Below are positions 24,200-35,845 of a DNA stretch of 64,000 nucleotides, one piece after another. Made by a program: the position numbers and the translations under genes. The stretch is from Agapanthus africanus (taxonomy: Eukaryota; Streptophyta; Magnoliopsida; Asparagales; Amaryllidaceae): contig JASDDO010000006.1 of the NCBI GenBank assembly GCA_030015575.1, forward strand, positions 318,356,361-318,420,360. The letters run 5' to 3'. The notes under the pieces are model-generated. The model saw nothing but the letters and a program-made list of their open reading frames with translations, did no database searches and was not told the DNA's origin. Within the stretch, counting starts at the first letter, position 1; every line of letters starts with the position of its first letter.

Positions 24200-24920
24200 G
24201 AAGTATGGTTGATTTTCTATTTTTAGAAAATAGAAAAATATGTGAAAATGGGAAGAATTTTGTGGAATGGTGAAGTATGGCTTTGATAATTATTATATTG
24301 GTCTTGACTCACCATTGAAGCATGGTTCCAATTGTTTATTTGGAAATGATGGATGCTTCAATGAGTGAGGTATATTGATGAGCCATTCTTCATTCTACAC
24401 AACACTTGAGTTATTTTTCCTCACTTGAGCTCCTTGCTCTCTAGCTCTCTTCATCTTCCTCCTCAACTCCTCTAAGCTCAATCCTTCACATGAGTTATGA
24501 AACCTTGAACTTGTGAGAACCCTAGTGAGCAAATAAACACCCCTACTTCACCATCCTACACTCGATTAGCAATTAAATACAGTGTGTTTACTTCACTAAA
24601 GAGTTTAGTGAAGAGATAGCTTGGATTAGCGGAGCTTCGAGTGGATCATCTTCAGCACGAAGATCGCAAAGGAAGTTCAATCCAACTTCATGTGGAGTCT
24701 AGTGGGGTCGCGTGGACTATTACACGGAGTTTGAGAAGAGAAGGACACGGTCTACAAAGGTTGTAGCCTCTTTCTCCTAGTATAGTTTTCTTTATATCAA
24801 GATAAAACCCTAATCATCTAGTTTAGATTCTAGGTTAGTGTTAATTAGTACCCAAAAAATTTGAAAAATGGCATGCTTAATACTAGTAAAACCCAGTGGT
24901 GGTGGTAATAAACACTTTCA
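22824..24920 (+). repeat. Copia-2 5' LTR
   Basis: About 2.1 kb, TGTTAGGAATATG...AACACTTTCA, directly followed by a primer-binding site. It is homologous to the Copia-1 LTR at 2291-4480. It includes a TA microsatellite at 24164-24197 and repeated TGATATAACCGGATTAT units near 23990-24090. Confidence 0.85.
24164..24197. repeat. (TA)n microsatellite
   Basis: About 17 uninterrupted TA units inside the Copia-2 LTR. Confidence 0.9.
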
Positions 24921-24933
24921 TGGTATCAGAGCC
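24921..24933 (+). other. Copia-2 primer-binding site
   Basis: TGGTATCAGAGCC starts at the base after the LTR's CA. It is the classic plant copia site complementary to initiator-Met tRNA and fixes the element on the + strand. Confidence 0.9.
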
Positions 24934-27840
24934 AAAGTTAGAAAATTATACGATGTTAGTTGAATTACGAAACCGAAACAACTCCGAAACCGGAAACCCA
25001 AAAACCAACTTTCTGTCGAATTTTAAATGATCTCTAAATTTTTTTAAACAAGTGCAGAAGCTTACATGTGATGTAATTAGAACACAAAAGAAAATCGAGA
25101 CCCAAACTCCTCTTTTTGGCCAGCGACAGAGCCAAAAAGACCGGCCTCGCTGGTTCTACTGTATCATTTTGGGCTTGAGATTGTTTTGTGTTCTGGTGTG
25201 GTGATTTTGGGGTTTCAGGTTATGTTTGATTGTCCCAGTTGCATGAGATGTCAACTTTTCTATTTGGGGAAATTTGGAATGTTTCGTAGTCGTAATTTAA
25301 TATGTTTCGGGTTTAAATTTGATATGTGATAAAATTTTTAGAATCCAAAATAATTAGTTTTGTGAAAACTAGTTAGTATTTTGTAAATCTAGCATTGTAG
25401 TCTCTTTTGATCGATTGCCACGAAGTTTCGATTTGGATCGAAACTCCGTCGTAATCGTGTATCGTACGCGAATACTCGCCGAATAACTTTAATATGTAGC
25501 CACGCCCAAAATCCCGACCAAGTGACTGTAGGAGAACCCCGTTGCCAAAAGTATCCATTCAGGTGCTCGCGGCCACGGTGTTCCGTCTAAGTTCACTTCG
25601 TTGACGGCATCGGGGGTGCGGCCATTTACTAACGTTCCCGACGAGCATTCGATCGGGTAGTCGGGAATCTTGTTGAATTACCCGACTAAGCTATTGAAAA
25701 GTGTTTTCGATTTGAGACTAAAATGCAAGGTTTATAGGTTAGGCATGAAATTCAGAATATGAGATATTCCGGGTTTATGATGTCTAAGGAAATGCGGATT
25801 CTAATTATTGTAGTTTTTCATTTCTTTTCTGCGAGCGTAAGTGTAATATGTGGTGTATCCCCAATCTTGTTGCTATATGTCAACAGAATTTAGGATACGC
25901 ATATTTACTTACGTTGATAACATGTGATGTTATGTGTTGTTGTGATATGTTATATTGGATCATCATGAATGAATAGCCGGAGTTTTTTCCTGAGATGATA
26001 GTTTTTCAATTTTCATTCATGTAAAATTTGTATGTAATATTCTTTTATTGGGATACTTCCGGGTTGAGGATGATGTCACCATTGATGTATATTATTTACT
26101 TTTTCGCATTAGGATAGACCCAAGGTGGGGAGCACATGTAACCGGGTTCTAGAGTCCAGTGGGAGACCATCTCGAGGAGTCGAGATCGGGTCTCCTAACT
26201 CTAGAATTGGCAAGGTTGCTTGCCGCTCTCGTAGGGGTCTAGGGATGTGGGTTTGGCTATTCATCACGACCGTGGAATCCGTGTTTTTCATTATTGGCTT
26301 AATTTAAAATACGGACTTCCTAGTATATCCAATATTTCATATGTTAACTTCTGCTGCTTGGTTCTGTGATGTGATTATATAACTGTGTGAGACGAATGCT
26401 ATATATATATGATATATATAATAAACGTTGCTTATGTTTTGCACCCGCGCTAGTCCAGCCCCCGCTCTACCGTTAGTTAAGTAACCTAACGGTGTATGAC
26501 GAGGCCCCGTGGCGAATGCAGGTGGTATAAGCGTACGTTCTATTTTCTGTTCTTTTCTGTAATATTTAGGGAAGCATAAATGATGGGACTTCATTAATGA
26601 GATTAATGGAAAGAAAAGAAACCTAAAGATGTTGTAGAATCGAAATTTTAAAAAGTTAGCTCTTGTTCTTGCTTTGCATAGTGGTATTCCTTGATGAATA
26701 TCCCGCACCTCATTCGATGAGAAAAGAGCCGAGATCCCTTCATCGGGAGTGATCTCTTTAGCAAAACTAGCAAATGCTACAAGCCACTCGGTTTTGTTTT
26801 AATAGCTTCTCTAGTTATTGCTTTGCATAGTGGTATTCCTTGATGAATATCCAGCACCTCATTCGATGAGGAAAGAGCCGAAATCCCTTCACCGGGAGTG
26901 ACCTCTTTAGCAAAACTAACAAAAACTATAAAAAAAACACCCATTTTCAAAATACTAGATTCTACAACGATATCAAGTTCATTTCGTTAAAGATTTTCTT
27001 CAAAACTAGTCGTAGCCCTCCGTCATTTCAGATAAGTGCTATTTAGTATTCGTGCTGCGTTTGTTGACCATAGCCAAGACACAGTGTGCGGTAGCTGATT
27101 AGTGCTTATCTGTAGCATGTGATGCGGTTGAATTAGGGTAGTCGTGCGACTTTGTTGGCCTTCGTCAAGGGTCGTGCGGGTGGATTTAATTCAATCAAGA
27201 AATGAACGGGTTGAACTTGACTAGCGCCTTATGGTTTGTTGGCCTTCGTCAAGGTCATAGGACGTTAGGGGTAAAAATAATTATCGGGAATTTTAAGTGT
27301 TAAAATTTGCAGTGAGATTGCATACCTTCTATATGATAGTTGGATCCCGATACCCACTGCGAGTAAGTGTTACTTCTGGGAGAGTTTTCCACTTTATAAT
27401 TAGCCGATCCATTAGGTGTCTAAGAAAAGTATTAACACGGTTATGCCCCTGCGGAAATGAGATTATTTAATTAGTTCCATGCGAAAGCATGTGGAGACTC
27501 CCTCGGAGTACCAATACTTGCCTGGTTGACCGATTGGCGAACTTGTAGGGTGTAATTAATCCCGGCTAATCTTACCTTTTAGGGTTTGAAGGAAGATTTG
27601 ATAAAAACGGTGGGAGACATCCTGATTAGATAAGATAATAACCAATCTAATCTTGTAAAGAGCGCATGCAAAAGTGATTATCCTTCTCTCTCTCCTGGTA
27701 GCGACCAATGACACGCCTTAATCAAGATAATAATATGGATGTATTGACTGAACCCACTTATTATACTGGGCTAGGTTCCGCTCTATCTTATGACTATCAT
27801 AAGTCTGAGCAAGAAATAATAGAATACCCTGATTCCCACG
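24934..27840 (+). other. Copia-2 5' internal region, gag not recognisable
   Basis: Nearly 3 kb between the PBS and the protease segment. I find no gag or CCHC zinc-knuckle motif. Present instead are a direct duplication (26669-26926), a short AT tract near 26400, and three versions of a TTTGTTGRCCWTMGYCAAG phrase at about 27060, 27150 and 27235. It looks like a leader with secondary insertions, or a gag decayed beyond recognition. Confidence 0.5.
26669..26926 (+). repeat. Direct duplication of about 110 bp at 149-bp spacing
   Basis: TTGCTTTGCATAGTGGTATT starts at 26669 and 26818. Both copies run through ATTCGATGAG, AAAGAGCCG and GGGAGTGA to TTTAGCAAAACTA with a few substitutions. Confidence 0.85.
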
Positions 27841-27849
27841 CCACCCAAA

Positions 27850-27966
27850 ATGAAGAAGGAGCATGCTGATGCATCTTCTTCTTGTGTGTTCGTTATCGAG
27901 AACTGTTTCACAGTTTTCTCTACGTCCTGGGTATTGGATACCGGATCAGGATCCCACGTATATAAT
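27850..27966 (+). pseudogene. Copia-2 protease, 5' fragment
   Basis: An open frame ends in FVIENCFTVFSTSWVLDTGSGSHVYN. WVLDTGSGSH is the copia aspartic-protease active-site block (D-T/S-G). The frame is cut by the Tat-1 LTR at 27967 and resumes at 54283 in the correct register. Confidence 0.9.
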
Positions 27967-28439
27967 TGTAGGGTGTTTTTCGTCTCCCTATTGAGATGGG
28001 AATACGCGCGTGCTGGTCAGGCGCATTACAGATTCACCCTGCTAGGGTAGGCTGGGGTTTATTAATTGTGGGGATCCAAATCTCCGGCAGCTGCGGACTA
28101 AGCTGCCGTTAATTACCCCTCGTCTTTGGAGTGAGAGAACCTCCGATTGACGGGTTAAACTGGTCATGCGAACTCAATGCGATGCGTTGGTGTGTGTGTG
28201 TGTTTTTTCTTTAACATATTACAATGGAGACGTGTTCATTTTGTTTTGTTCCATTTGTTAAAAAAAGAATATATATATATTTTTTATATATAAAAAAATA
28301 TTTAGAGAAATGTTTTTTTTATAAAAATATTATTTATAATTTATTTTTATTTATTATTTAAATAAAAAGATTTAAAAAAAGAAAGAAAAAGAGGCTCCCC
28401 CCACGTGAGGGGAGGAAAGAGGCTCCCACTCACATGGAC

Positions 28440-28462
28440 GGGGGGTAGGGAGGGTGGGGGGG
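28440..28462 (+). other. G-quadruplex motif in the Tat-1 3' LTR
   Basis: G runs of 6, 3, 3 and 7 separated by TA, A and T (28440-28462) fit the canonical four-tract G4 pattern with very short loops. It lies on the strand complementary to element RNA. The same place in the other LTR (around 35665) has only a single long G run, so the motif is not conserved. Confidence 0.7.
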
Positions 28463-28710
28463 AGGCTCCCACAAAAGGCCCCTCATGTGGAGAGGGGAGG
28501 GGGAAACGCTCCCACAAAATGGAAGCCTCTCCCCATCACGTGAGGGGGAAAAAGGTTCCCAGTAAATGGGAGCCTCCCCCTCACGTGATGGGGCCCCCAT
28601 CACGTGAGGGGAGCGGAAAGGCTCCCACTTGGAGGGAGCCTCCCCCTCACGTGGTGGGAGGGGAGGGGCAAATATATATATATTTTCTTCTTTTTATTAT
28701 ATTTTTTTAT

Positions 28711-29749
28711 ATGGAGTTCAACTCCAAAAGAATATTTTAAATGGAGTTAAACTCCAAAAGAACTTTAAATGTGGAGTTAAACTCTAAAAGAATTTTAAAT
28801 GGAGTTAAACTCCAAAAAAATTTTAAATTGAGTTCAACTTCAAAATGATTTTATTGCGGAGTTAAACTCCAAAAGAATTTTATTGTGGAGTTCAATTCCA
28901 AAGTGATTTTTATTGTGGAGTTCGACTCCAAAAAGAGTTTTAAATGGAGTTCAACGCCAAAAAGTTTTTTATTGTGGAGTTAAATACCAGAAGAATTTTA
29001 AATGTGGAGTTAAACCCCGAAAGAATTTTTATGGAGTTGAACTCTGAAAGAATTTTAAATGGAGTTAAGCCCCGAAAAAAAATTATTTTTAAATGGAGTT
29101 AAACTCCAAAAGGATTTTAAATTGAGTTTTAACTCCAAAAAATTTTTAAATGGAATTTAACTCTAAAAAGATTTTTATTTCGGAGTTAAACTCCGAAAGA
29201 ATTTTATTGTGGAGTTGAACTCCGAAAGAATTTAAATGGATTTAATCTCCGAAAGAATTTTTTTTTAAAATGGAGTTAATCTCCTAAAAAGAGCGGGAGC
29301 TTCCTTCTCTCATGTGAGAGGGAAGCAAAGGGGGCTCCCAAAATGGGAGCCTCCCACTCACATGAGAGGGAGCCTCCCCCTCACATGAGTGGGAATAAAG
29401 GGGCTCCCAAAATGGGAGCCTTCCACTCACATAAGAGGGAGCCTCCCCTTCATATGAGAGGAAGAAATGGGCTCTCAAAATGGGAGCCTCCCACTCACAT
29501 GGGAGGAAGCCCCTCTATTTTTTTAAGGAGTTAAACTCCAAAAACATTTATATGGCGTTAAACTCAAAAAGAATTTTTTATTTGTGGAGTTAAACTCCAA
29601 ATGAATTTAGATGGAGTTAAACTCCGAAAGAATTTTTATTATGGAGTTGAACTCCGAAAGAATTTCAAATGGAGTTAAACTCCAAAAATTTTATTTTTAT
29701 AATGGAGTTAAACTCCAAAAGGTTTTTTTTTTGTGGAGTTAAACTCCAA
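28711..29749. repeat. Array of 28 GGAGTTNAACTCC palindromes
   Basis: I count 28 copies, intact or with one or two changes: 20 between 28711 and 29286, then 8 between 29527 and 29748. The period is close to 29 bp and the spacers are AAAAGAATTTTAAATGT-like. The 13-mer is a perfect palindrome around one variable base. The matching array in the 5' LTR is at 35750-35845 and 52729-53670. ORFs here are artefacts. Confidence 0.9.
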
Positions 29750-30040
29750 AAGATTTCCTCCTTTCTCTTTTGAGAAGAAACCCAAAATGGGTTCTCTTGA
29801 AACTCCAAGATTTAGATCTTGGATGATAAAAAAAGAGACCCTTTTTCTTCTTTTGATGGAGTCTTGGGAGGTGGGGTTTATGGTAAAACTTTATTTAGTT
29901 TAAAAAAAAAGAAGAGCTAAGCTCTTAATTTTATTGGAAAATGAAAAGAAAGAAGAAGAACTTGGAAGAGAGAGGATGGAGGCACAAACCTTAGTTTTTG
30001 GGAAGAATGAATTGTATGCTTTATTTCATTATCATGGTGC

Positions 30041-30050
30041 CTTATATAGG
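30041..30050 (-). promoter_or_regulatory. TATA box of the Tat-1 3' LTR
   Basis: The minus strand reads CCTATATAAG. The same sequence occurs in the 5' LTR at about 53964-53973, and equivalents occur in Tat-2 and Tat-3. It places the palindrome arrays downstream, in transcribed leader. Confidence 0.65.
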
Positions 30051-30362
30051 CTTACACATTTACATATAGCCCCTTGGGCTTTACAAAATGGCATTTTGCC
30101 CATCTCATGTCTCATGTGCTCATTTCTTTTGCACATAAGCTATGGGCCTTACAAAAATTTGGCTTTATGCCCATTTTGCTTACATTCATGCATAAAAAAA
30201 TACATCAAAATTATTTATTACATAATTTTTACTGGCATGGAGGAGGCTGGCCGCGGGGCTCGACTTGGGCATGGGCCCACTTGAGCTAGGCTTGGGCCCG
30301 CTTACTTGGGGTTGACTTTGACTTTGACTTGGTTAACCGGGGTGTAGTTTTTGACCCCAACA

Positions 30363-30376
30363 AAGTACCTCCCATT
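30363..30376 (-). other. Tat-1 polypurine tract
   Basis: On the minus strand TTAATGGGAGGTACTT directly precedes the LTR start TGTTGGGG. The position is right for the plus-strand primer and supports minus-strand orientation. Confidence 0.6.
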
Positions 30377-30447
30377 AATAAATGCACACCACATATATGA
30401 GCCGTATGCATGAAATTGATGGATCTTCTTTCATATGGAGGTGACTT

Positions 30448-30911
30448 GATTTGATTCCCGCTTTTGGAAAGCCGGCACTGCCCTTTTTACTACATGGATG
30501 GTCGACGCTTGGCGCGTCTCCGAGGCAGAGTGTCCGTGGTAGATATTTTCCCAGTACGGAGCGATTTGGTTCCCGCTTTATGGGAAGCTGGCACTGCCCT
30601 TTTTACGACATGTACGGTCGGTGCTTGACGCGTCTCCGAGACGGAGTGTCCGTGGTTGACGTTTCCCCGACACGGAGCGATTTGGTTCCCACTTTGTGGG
30701 AAGCTGGCACTGCCCTTTTTACGACATAGACGGTCGGCGCTTGATGCGTCTCCGAGGCGGAGTGTCCGTGGTAGACGTTTCCCCGACACGGAGTGATTTG
30801 GTTCCCGCTTTGTGGGAAGCTGGCACTGTCCTTTTTACGACATGGACGGTCGGCGCTTGACGTGTCTCCGAGGCGGAGTGTCCGTGGTAGATGTTTCCCC
30901 GGCATGGAGTG
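30448..30911. repeat. 116-bp tandem repeat, four units
   Basis: GATTTGRTTCCCGCTTT starts at 30448, 30563, 30679 and 30795, spacings of 115, 116 and 116 bp. Each unit includes GGCACTGCCCTTTTTACGAC and GGAGTGTCCGTGGT. The minus-strand ORFs of 99-237 codons over 30490-31432 come from this array and have no domain. Confidence 0.9.
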
Positions 30912-30956
30912 TCGCTGGTTGATTCTAAGTCGAAGCATAATTCCGATAGGGAAGGC

Positions 30957-31350
30957 AGATACACAGAGGCGAAGCATGATTTCGACATGGGGTACATTCT
31001 GAGATGAAGCATGATTCCGACGCAGAGCTTGTTGGTCGACTTGATTCCGAGGCGGAGCTTAATTCCGACGAGGAGATTGCTGGTTGATTCCGAGCTGAAA
31101 CATAATTCCGACAAGGAAGACAGATACACCGAGGCGAAGTATGATTTCGATACGGGGTGCACTCTGAGACGAAGCATGATTCCGACGCAGAGCTTGACAT
31201 TCCGACCGAAGCATAGTTTCGATGCAGAGGTTGATTCCCAGGCAAAGCATAATTCTGACAGGGAAAGCAGATACTCCGAGGCAAAGCATGACTTCGGCAC
31301 GGGGTAGTCACGGGGTACACTCTGAGATAAAGCATGATTCCGCCGCAGGG
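30957..31350. repeat. 150-165-bp tandem repeat, three units
   Basis: AGATACWCMGAGGCRAAG starts at 30957, 31122 and 31269. Each unit contains several GAAGCATRATTYCGA sub-motifs. Confidence 0.8.
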
Positions 31351-32649
31351 GTTGTTGGATTGATTTAATTTGGGTTGACATCAGCATCACTATACTGGAA
31401 TATGGTACCAGGAGCGAATCATCATTTGCCATGAGTGGATTTGGGGATTTTGGTTTTGGTTTGGCATCATCATCGCTACACTGGAATATGATACCAGGAG
31501 CGAATCATCGTTTGCCGTGAGGGGATTTCGCTCGTTCCCAGTTTAACGACTTAGGGGTCATCTGTTCCCAGTTTAACGACTTAGAGGTCATCTGTTCCCA
31601 GATTAAAGACTTAGGGGTCTATTGGATCGGAAATTTGTAATTTTGGGGTAGGGGAGCAATTCATCATTTGCCTTTCCCTGTTGGGGAGCGATGGCTTAGG
31701 AGACAGGTTTAGGTCCCTATCACCTAAGACTTTTTCAATTTTATGAGCCGTAAGGGTCCCATAAAAATATTTTCTCTCTACGAGTCGTAAGGATCCCGTA
31801 GGTGTATTTTCTCCTTAGAAGTCGTGAGGACTTCTAAGTGTGTTTTTCCTTTGTGAGTCGTAAGGATCTCACAAAGGTGTTTTCTTACGAGTCGAGAGGA
31901 TCTCGTAAGTTTGTTCTCCTTATGTATCATGAGGACGCATGAGTGGGTCTTCCCAAATGGAGCATAATTCCGAGGGTGGAGACCGGCCGCGTGACTGGTG
32001 ATTTCGGTAGGGTATGGGTATGATGAGAATTATTTGAGCCCGTGGATTGTATACGGTAGTCAGTTTGGGGACCACCCGTAGGGCCGGAAGAATTTTGGGA
32101 AGTTGGATTTTTGTTGGCGTCTGCATTGCTGCACTGGAATATAGTATCAGGAGCGACTCATCATTCGCCGTTTGAGAATTTGGATTTTGGTTGGCGTCTG
32201 CATCGCTGCACTTGAATATGGTACCAGGAGCGACTCATCATTCGCCGTTGGGACATTCAGAGTTTGGGTGGTATCTGCCTGGAATATGTTACCAGGAATG
32301 ACTTATCATTCGCCATTGGGATATTCGGGGATTTGAGTTTTGGTTGGCGTCTGCATCGCTGCACTGGAATATGGTACCAGGAGCGACTCATCATTCGCCG
32401 TTTTTTTTACCGCGATTGCTCTATCATTTCAGCTTTTCTTATCACGAAAATCACGATTGCCCTATTATTTCGGCTATTTATTCGCGGTTGCCCCATCATT
32501 TCGGCTTTATTTTCATCTTTATTTTTACTCGCTGATTTTTATTGCGAGTTGCCCTATAATTTCGGCTTTTTATTATATATATATATTGGTTTTATTTACA
32601 CATTTTTACATCCCCGGTTTAATGACTTAGAGGTTGATTGTTCCCAGTT

Positions 32650-34862
32650 TAATTACATGGTGGTCAGCTGTTTTGTATGAAGTTGGCGGTCGCAGCTTGA
32701 CTGTTTGCCAACACGCCTTTAGACAGTTCTATCTCTCCTGTCTTATATTGTTTTTCGACCCAATCTTTTAAGACGAAACAGTCCTCAATAGCATGACTTA
32801 TCACTCGGGCATTATTTGGGGTCGTCAGTTATATTCGCTTCTTACGGTCTTTTTGATTCTGGCAATTGTAGACCGTTCCTCAGGGCGTCTTTGAATATTT
32901 TACGGATTTTATCCCTTCTGAAGGAATATACCTTATCCAGCTTCTCTTTTAGTGGAGTTTCTCTTCCCTCTCCGAACACTGGCTTCCGAGGCTGGTTGGC
33001 ATTAGGCCCGCTCATCCCTCGCTTATTTCGGTTAGCCGGAGTGTTGAAAGATTCAGTATCGTCGGAATTTCTGCCTTTGCGATTATCGTCCTTTCGGTTT
33101 CTCCAGGACCTATTATTATTTTGGGAATCCGAGGAGTACTCCTGCTTTGAGCACTCCAGCATCTGAACTTTCCTGGTCAGCTCTTGGAATATTTTGAGAC
33201 CCGCGGTGTATAGAAACGGGGCCATCCAATTGTTGAGATTTCCGACAAGGAGACTGGAAGATTGGTCCTGCTCTATCGGCGGTTCACATTTGATGGAGAG
33301 ATTGCGCTATCAGGTTATAAAATCCGTGTTGCTTTCGTTGTTCTTTGGTTTGGTCCTTACGAGATCGGCAATGGTAATCTTATCGCTGACGCTCATGAAC
33401 CTCTGCCGAAACAGAGACTCTATTTAGACGAAAGTTGTGACGGAGCCATATGGTATGCTCGCGTATCAGTCGAAAGCAATATCGGTCAAGCTATTAACGA
33501 ACTGGCGGAGAAGAAGCGCATCATTGCCCCCAGTATTCCCGCATGAGCCTTTAAAGTGGGCGATGTGCTGATTCGCATTTCCCGTCCCATCGAATCTTCC
33601 GAATTTAGGGATGACATAGCCGCTAGGAAATTCTACCAGATCATACTGAGCAGGATATGGTCTCCCGCTGCTGCTAATATCTTTTTGCGCTTCGGCTTCG
33701 GCTACCAATGTTTTGACTTTGTTGGCAACCAAATCCATGATTTGATCTTGAGTTAACGGACTACTGTCATCGGTAGCCAAGACATTTCCCAAGATAGGAT
33801 GCGACTGACTTTCATATGGTCCGCCCACCTTTGGATTTGAGGGAATAGGCGTCGGCTGTCTCGGGACACCGTTTTCCGGTTCATGAGTAGAGCCCTGCGC
33901 TTGATTGGGCGGCTGAGAGGCAAGTTGGGTCGTGAGCTGTAAGACGACGTTTGTCAAGTCGTCAATTTTTGAGTAGAGCTTGGCCATCTCCTTGTCTTTG
34001 TTGCTGTGCTGCTTTCGGAGCTCCTGGAGAAGTTGCTGCTCTACGGTCTTAGGATGGAAAGTTGGCTCATCTTCGCTTTCTGAGCCCGACTCCTCATGAA
34101 CCGAGGGCTCTCTGCTTATCAGCCTCACTGGAACAGTCTTCATTACCTTCCAGAGGAGGCTGGTCTTGGAATGTGCAGCCATATTCACATCGGATTGGAT
34201 TTGAGATGCGGTGGCCCCATCCTTGCTTTTGCTGCGAAGGTTGTTGCTGGGACGCGTGCCCACCATGTAGACGGTGTGGATAACACATTCAGCCATCCTT
34301 TCATCACTGGCAGCTGGTTTCGCGGAGCGGTCTGGGCTTTGGAAATTCATAAATTTTAACATGGTCGGAGCCCAAGCCCTTTTGTTGGCTCTGTATCTGA
34401 GCCGCTTCTGCCTCAGCTTCTCTGCCTTGAGCGCTTGGCAGGCTTCTGCTCTTCAGGAAGCCGCCATAGGCCGAGTGATGGGAGGCTTGAGAAGACATAC
34501 GCCCGAGTGTCCGTCGAAGGTATCGCCTGGGCTTGCTCGTGACGTCTGGCAACTTCTTTTGTTCTGACGACTTTGCCCCCAGCTGGGGCCATGGAGAGCC
34601 GTTTGAATACCGACTCGCGTTTAGGTTGGGGCGCCCTCGAGATCACCACATTTTGCCTCTTGCCTTTCGAGGCCGGTTTTTCGGTTACCGGAGCTTGAAG
34701 AGCAGGGACGGCGTCAGCTGGCGCGAACAGAATAGAGCCAAATGGTAGCGGTGACTCCTTCCACTGTCGCTCGAGACTGGCCGGAAGGACCGTCCTGGCG
34801 TCCATCTTCATCGTGTAGGAGATGGGAGTAGTGTCGAGAGCCGAGTTTTTCCTTAGAGGCAT
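32650..34862 (-). pseudogene. Tat-1 gag polyprotein, broken
   Basis: Reads from an ATG at 34862 (MPLRKNSALD). One frameshift falls near 34400, so the 34362-33466 and 33225-32842 blocks share a second frame. The central block has an acidic coiled stretch (EQQLLQELRKQHSNKDKEM), then FPSGYVIPKFGRFDG and HIAHFKG, which is the retrotransposon gag (capsid) domain seen in plant gypsy elements. A TGG-to-TGA stop follows SLTDIAFD. Later blocks (VQMLECSKQ, basic and Asn-rich, then AIEDCFVLKDWVE) fit the C-terminal end of Tat-type gag. It is not functional as it stands. No protease follows. Confidence 0.85.
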
Positions 34863-34996
34863 TTTGTTGCGTCCGAAGATTGCGATTGGAAAACGTTAAC
34901 TTGCACAAAAAAGCATGATTTCAGTACAGACAATTGATATGCATATTAATTGAGTTCGCATGAACGCTTAACCCGAAATATGGGAAGAAAGATCGG

Positions 34997-35018
34997 TTCC
35001 ACCGGGCATGCCAGAATC
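34997..35018 (-). other. Tat-1 primer-binding site
   Basis: On the minus strand the LTR's ...CCCTACA is followed by GATTCTGGCATGCCCGGTGG, a plant gypsy-type primer site. The near-identical GATTCTGGCACGCCCGGTGG follows the Tat-2 5' LTR. I do not assign the tRNA. Confidence 0.7.
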
Positions 35019-35676
35019 TGTAGGGTGTTTTTCGTCACCCCATTGAGATAGGAATACGCGCGCGCTGGTCAGGCGCATTACAGATTCACCATGCCTAGAG
35101 TAGGCTGGGGTTTATTGATTGTGGGGATCCGAATCTCTGATAGCTGCGGACTAAGCTGCCGTTAATTACCTCTCGTTTTTGGAGCGAGTGAACCTCCGAT
35201 TGACGGGTTAAACTGGTCATGCGAACTCAATGCGATGCGTTGGGGTGTGTGTGTGTGTGTGTTTTTTTCTTTAACATATTACAATGGAGACGTGTTCATT
35301 TTGTTTTGTTCCATTTGTAAAAAAAAAGGTATATTTTTTTTTATATATATATAAAATAAATATTTAGAGAAATGTTTTTTTTAAAATATTATTTATAATT
35401 TATTTTTATTTATTTATTATTATTTTTTAAATAAAAAGATTTTTAAGAAAAGAAAAGAAAAAGGTGCTTCCCCCACTTACGTGAGGAGAGGAAAGAGGCT
35501 AAGTGGGAGCCTCCCCTCATGTGGGGGGAAGGGAAGGGAAAGGCTCCCACAAAATGGGAGCCTCCCCCTCACGTGATGGGGAAAAAGGCTCCCACAAAAT
35601 GGGAGCCTCCCCCTCAGGTGAGGGGAGGGGAAAGGCTCCCACTTGGTGGGAGCCTCCCCCTCACGTGGGGGGGGGG

Positions 35677-35720
<44 letters not shown>

Positions 35721-35845
35721 CCCTTCTTTTTATTATATATTTTTTTTACATGGAGTTCAACTCCAAAAGAATATTTTAAATGGAGTTAAACTTCAAAAGA
35801 ACTTTAAATGTGGAGTTAAACTCCAAAAGAATTTTAAATAGAGTT
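35019..35845 (-). repeat. Tat-1 5' LTR, inner part (to the Tat-2 insertion)
   Basis: Co-linear with 27967-28805 of the 3' LTR. The first 80 bases differ at about six or seven positions. It contains a (TA)n run at 35681-35716 and CACGTG-containing hairpins. It is cut after GAGTT at 35845 and continues at 52729. Confidence 0.9.
35681..35716. repeat. (TA)n microsatellite in the Tat-1 5' LTR
   Basis: About 18 TA units. The matching site in the 3' LTR (28672) has about five, showing expansion after insertion. Confidence 0.9.

Larger units (their letters stand above)
27967..30362 (-). repeat. Tat-1 3' LTR
   Basis: 2,396 bp, matched by about 2,381 bp of the split 5' LTR. Reading left to right it holds AT-rich sequence, CACGTG-cored palindromes and a G-quadruplex motif (28395-28670), an array of GGAGTTNAACTCC palindromes (28711-29290), GGGAGCC/GGCTCCC hairpins (29300-29510), a second GGAGTT array (29527-29750), then a minus-strand TATA box at 30041-30050. 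In element sense U3 is on the right. Confidence 0.85.
30377..32650 (-). other. Tat-1 non-coding internal region made of tandem motifs
   Basis: Holds the 116-bp repeat (30448-30911), a three-unit repeat (30957-31350), six copies of a 'GGAATATGGTACCAGGAGCG' phrase (about 31397, 31485, 32138, 32214, 32281 and 32366), GTTCCCAGTTTAACGACTTA units (31534-31610) and GAGTCGTAAGGATCTC phrases (31740-31920). The last kinds also occur in Tat-2 (44230-45860) and Tat-3 (62780-63010). No antisense PMD gene is left in this copy. Confidence 0.7.

Noticed and set aside
28405..28740. 111-codon Gly/Pro-rich ORF
   Set aside because: It comes from CACGTG-centred GGGAGCC hairpins in an LTR and is unlike any protein I know; the partner LTR gives a different reading.
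30490..31432. Overlapping minus-strand ORFs of 99-237 codons
   Set aside because: They translate 116-bp and 150-165-bp tandem repeats in several frames at once, with no domain.
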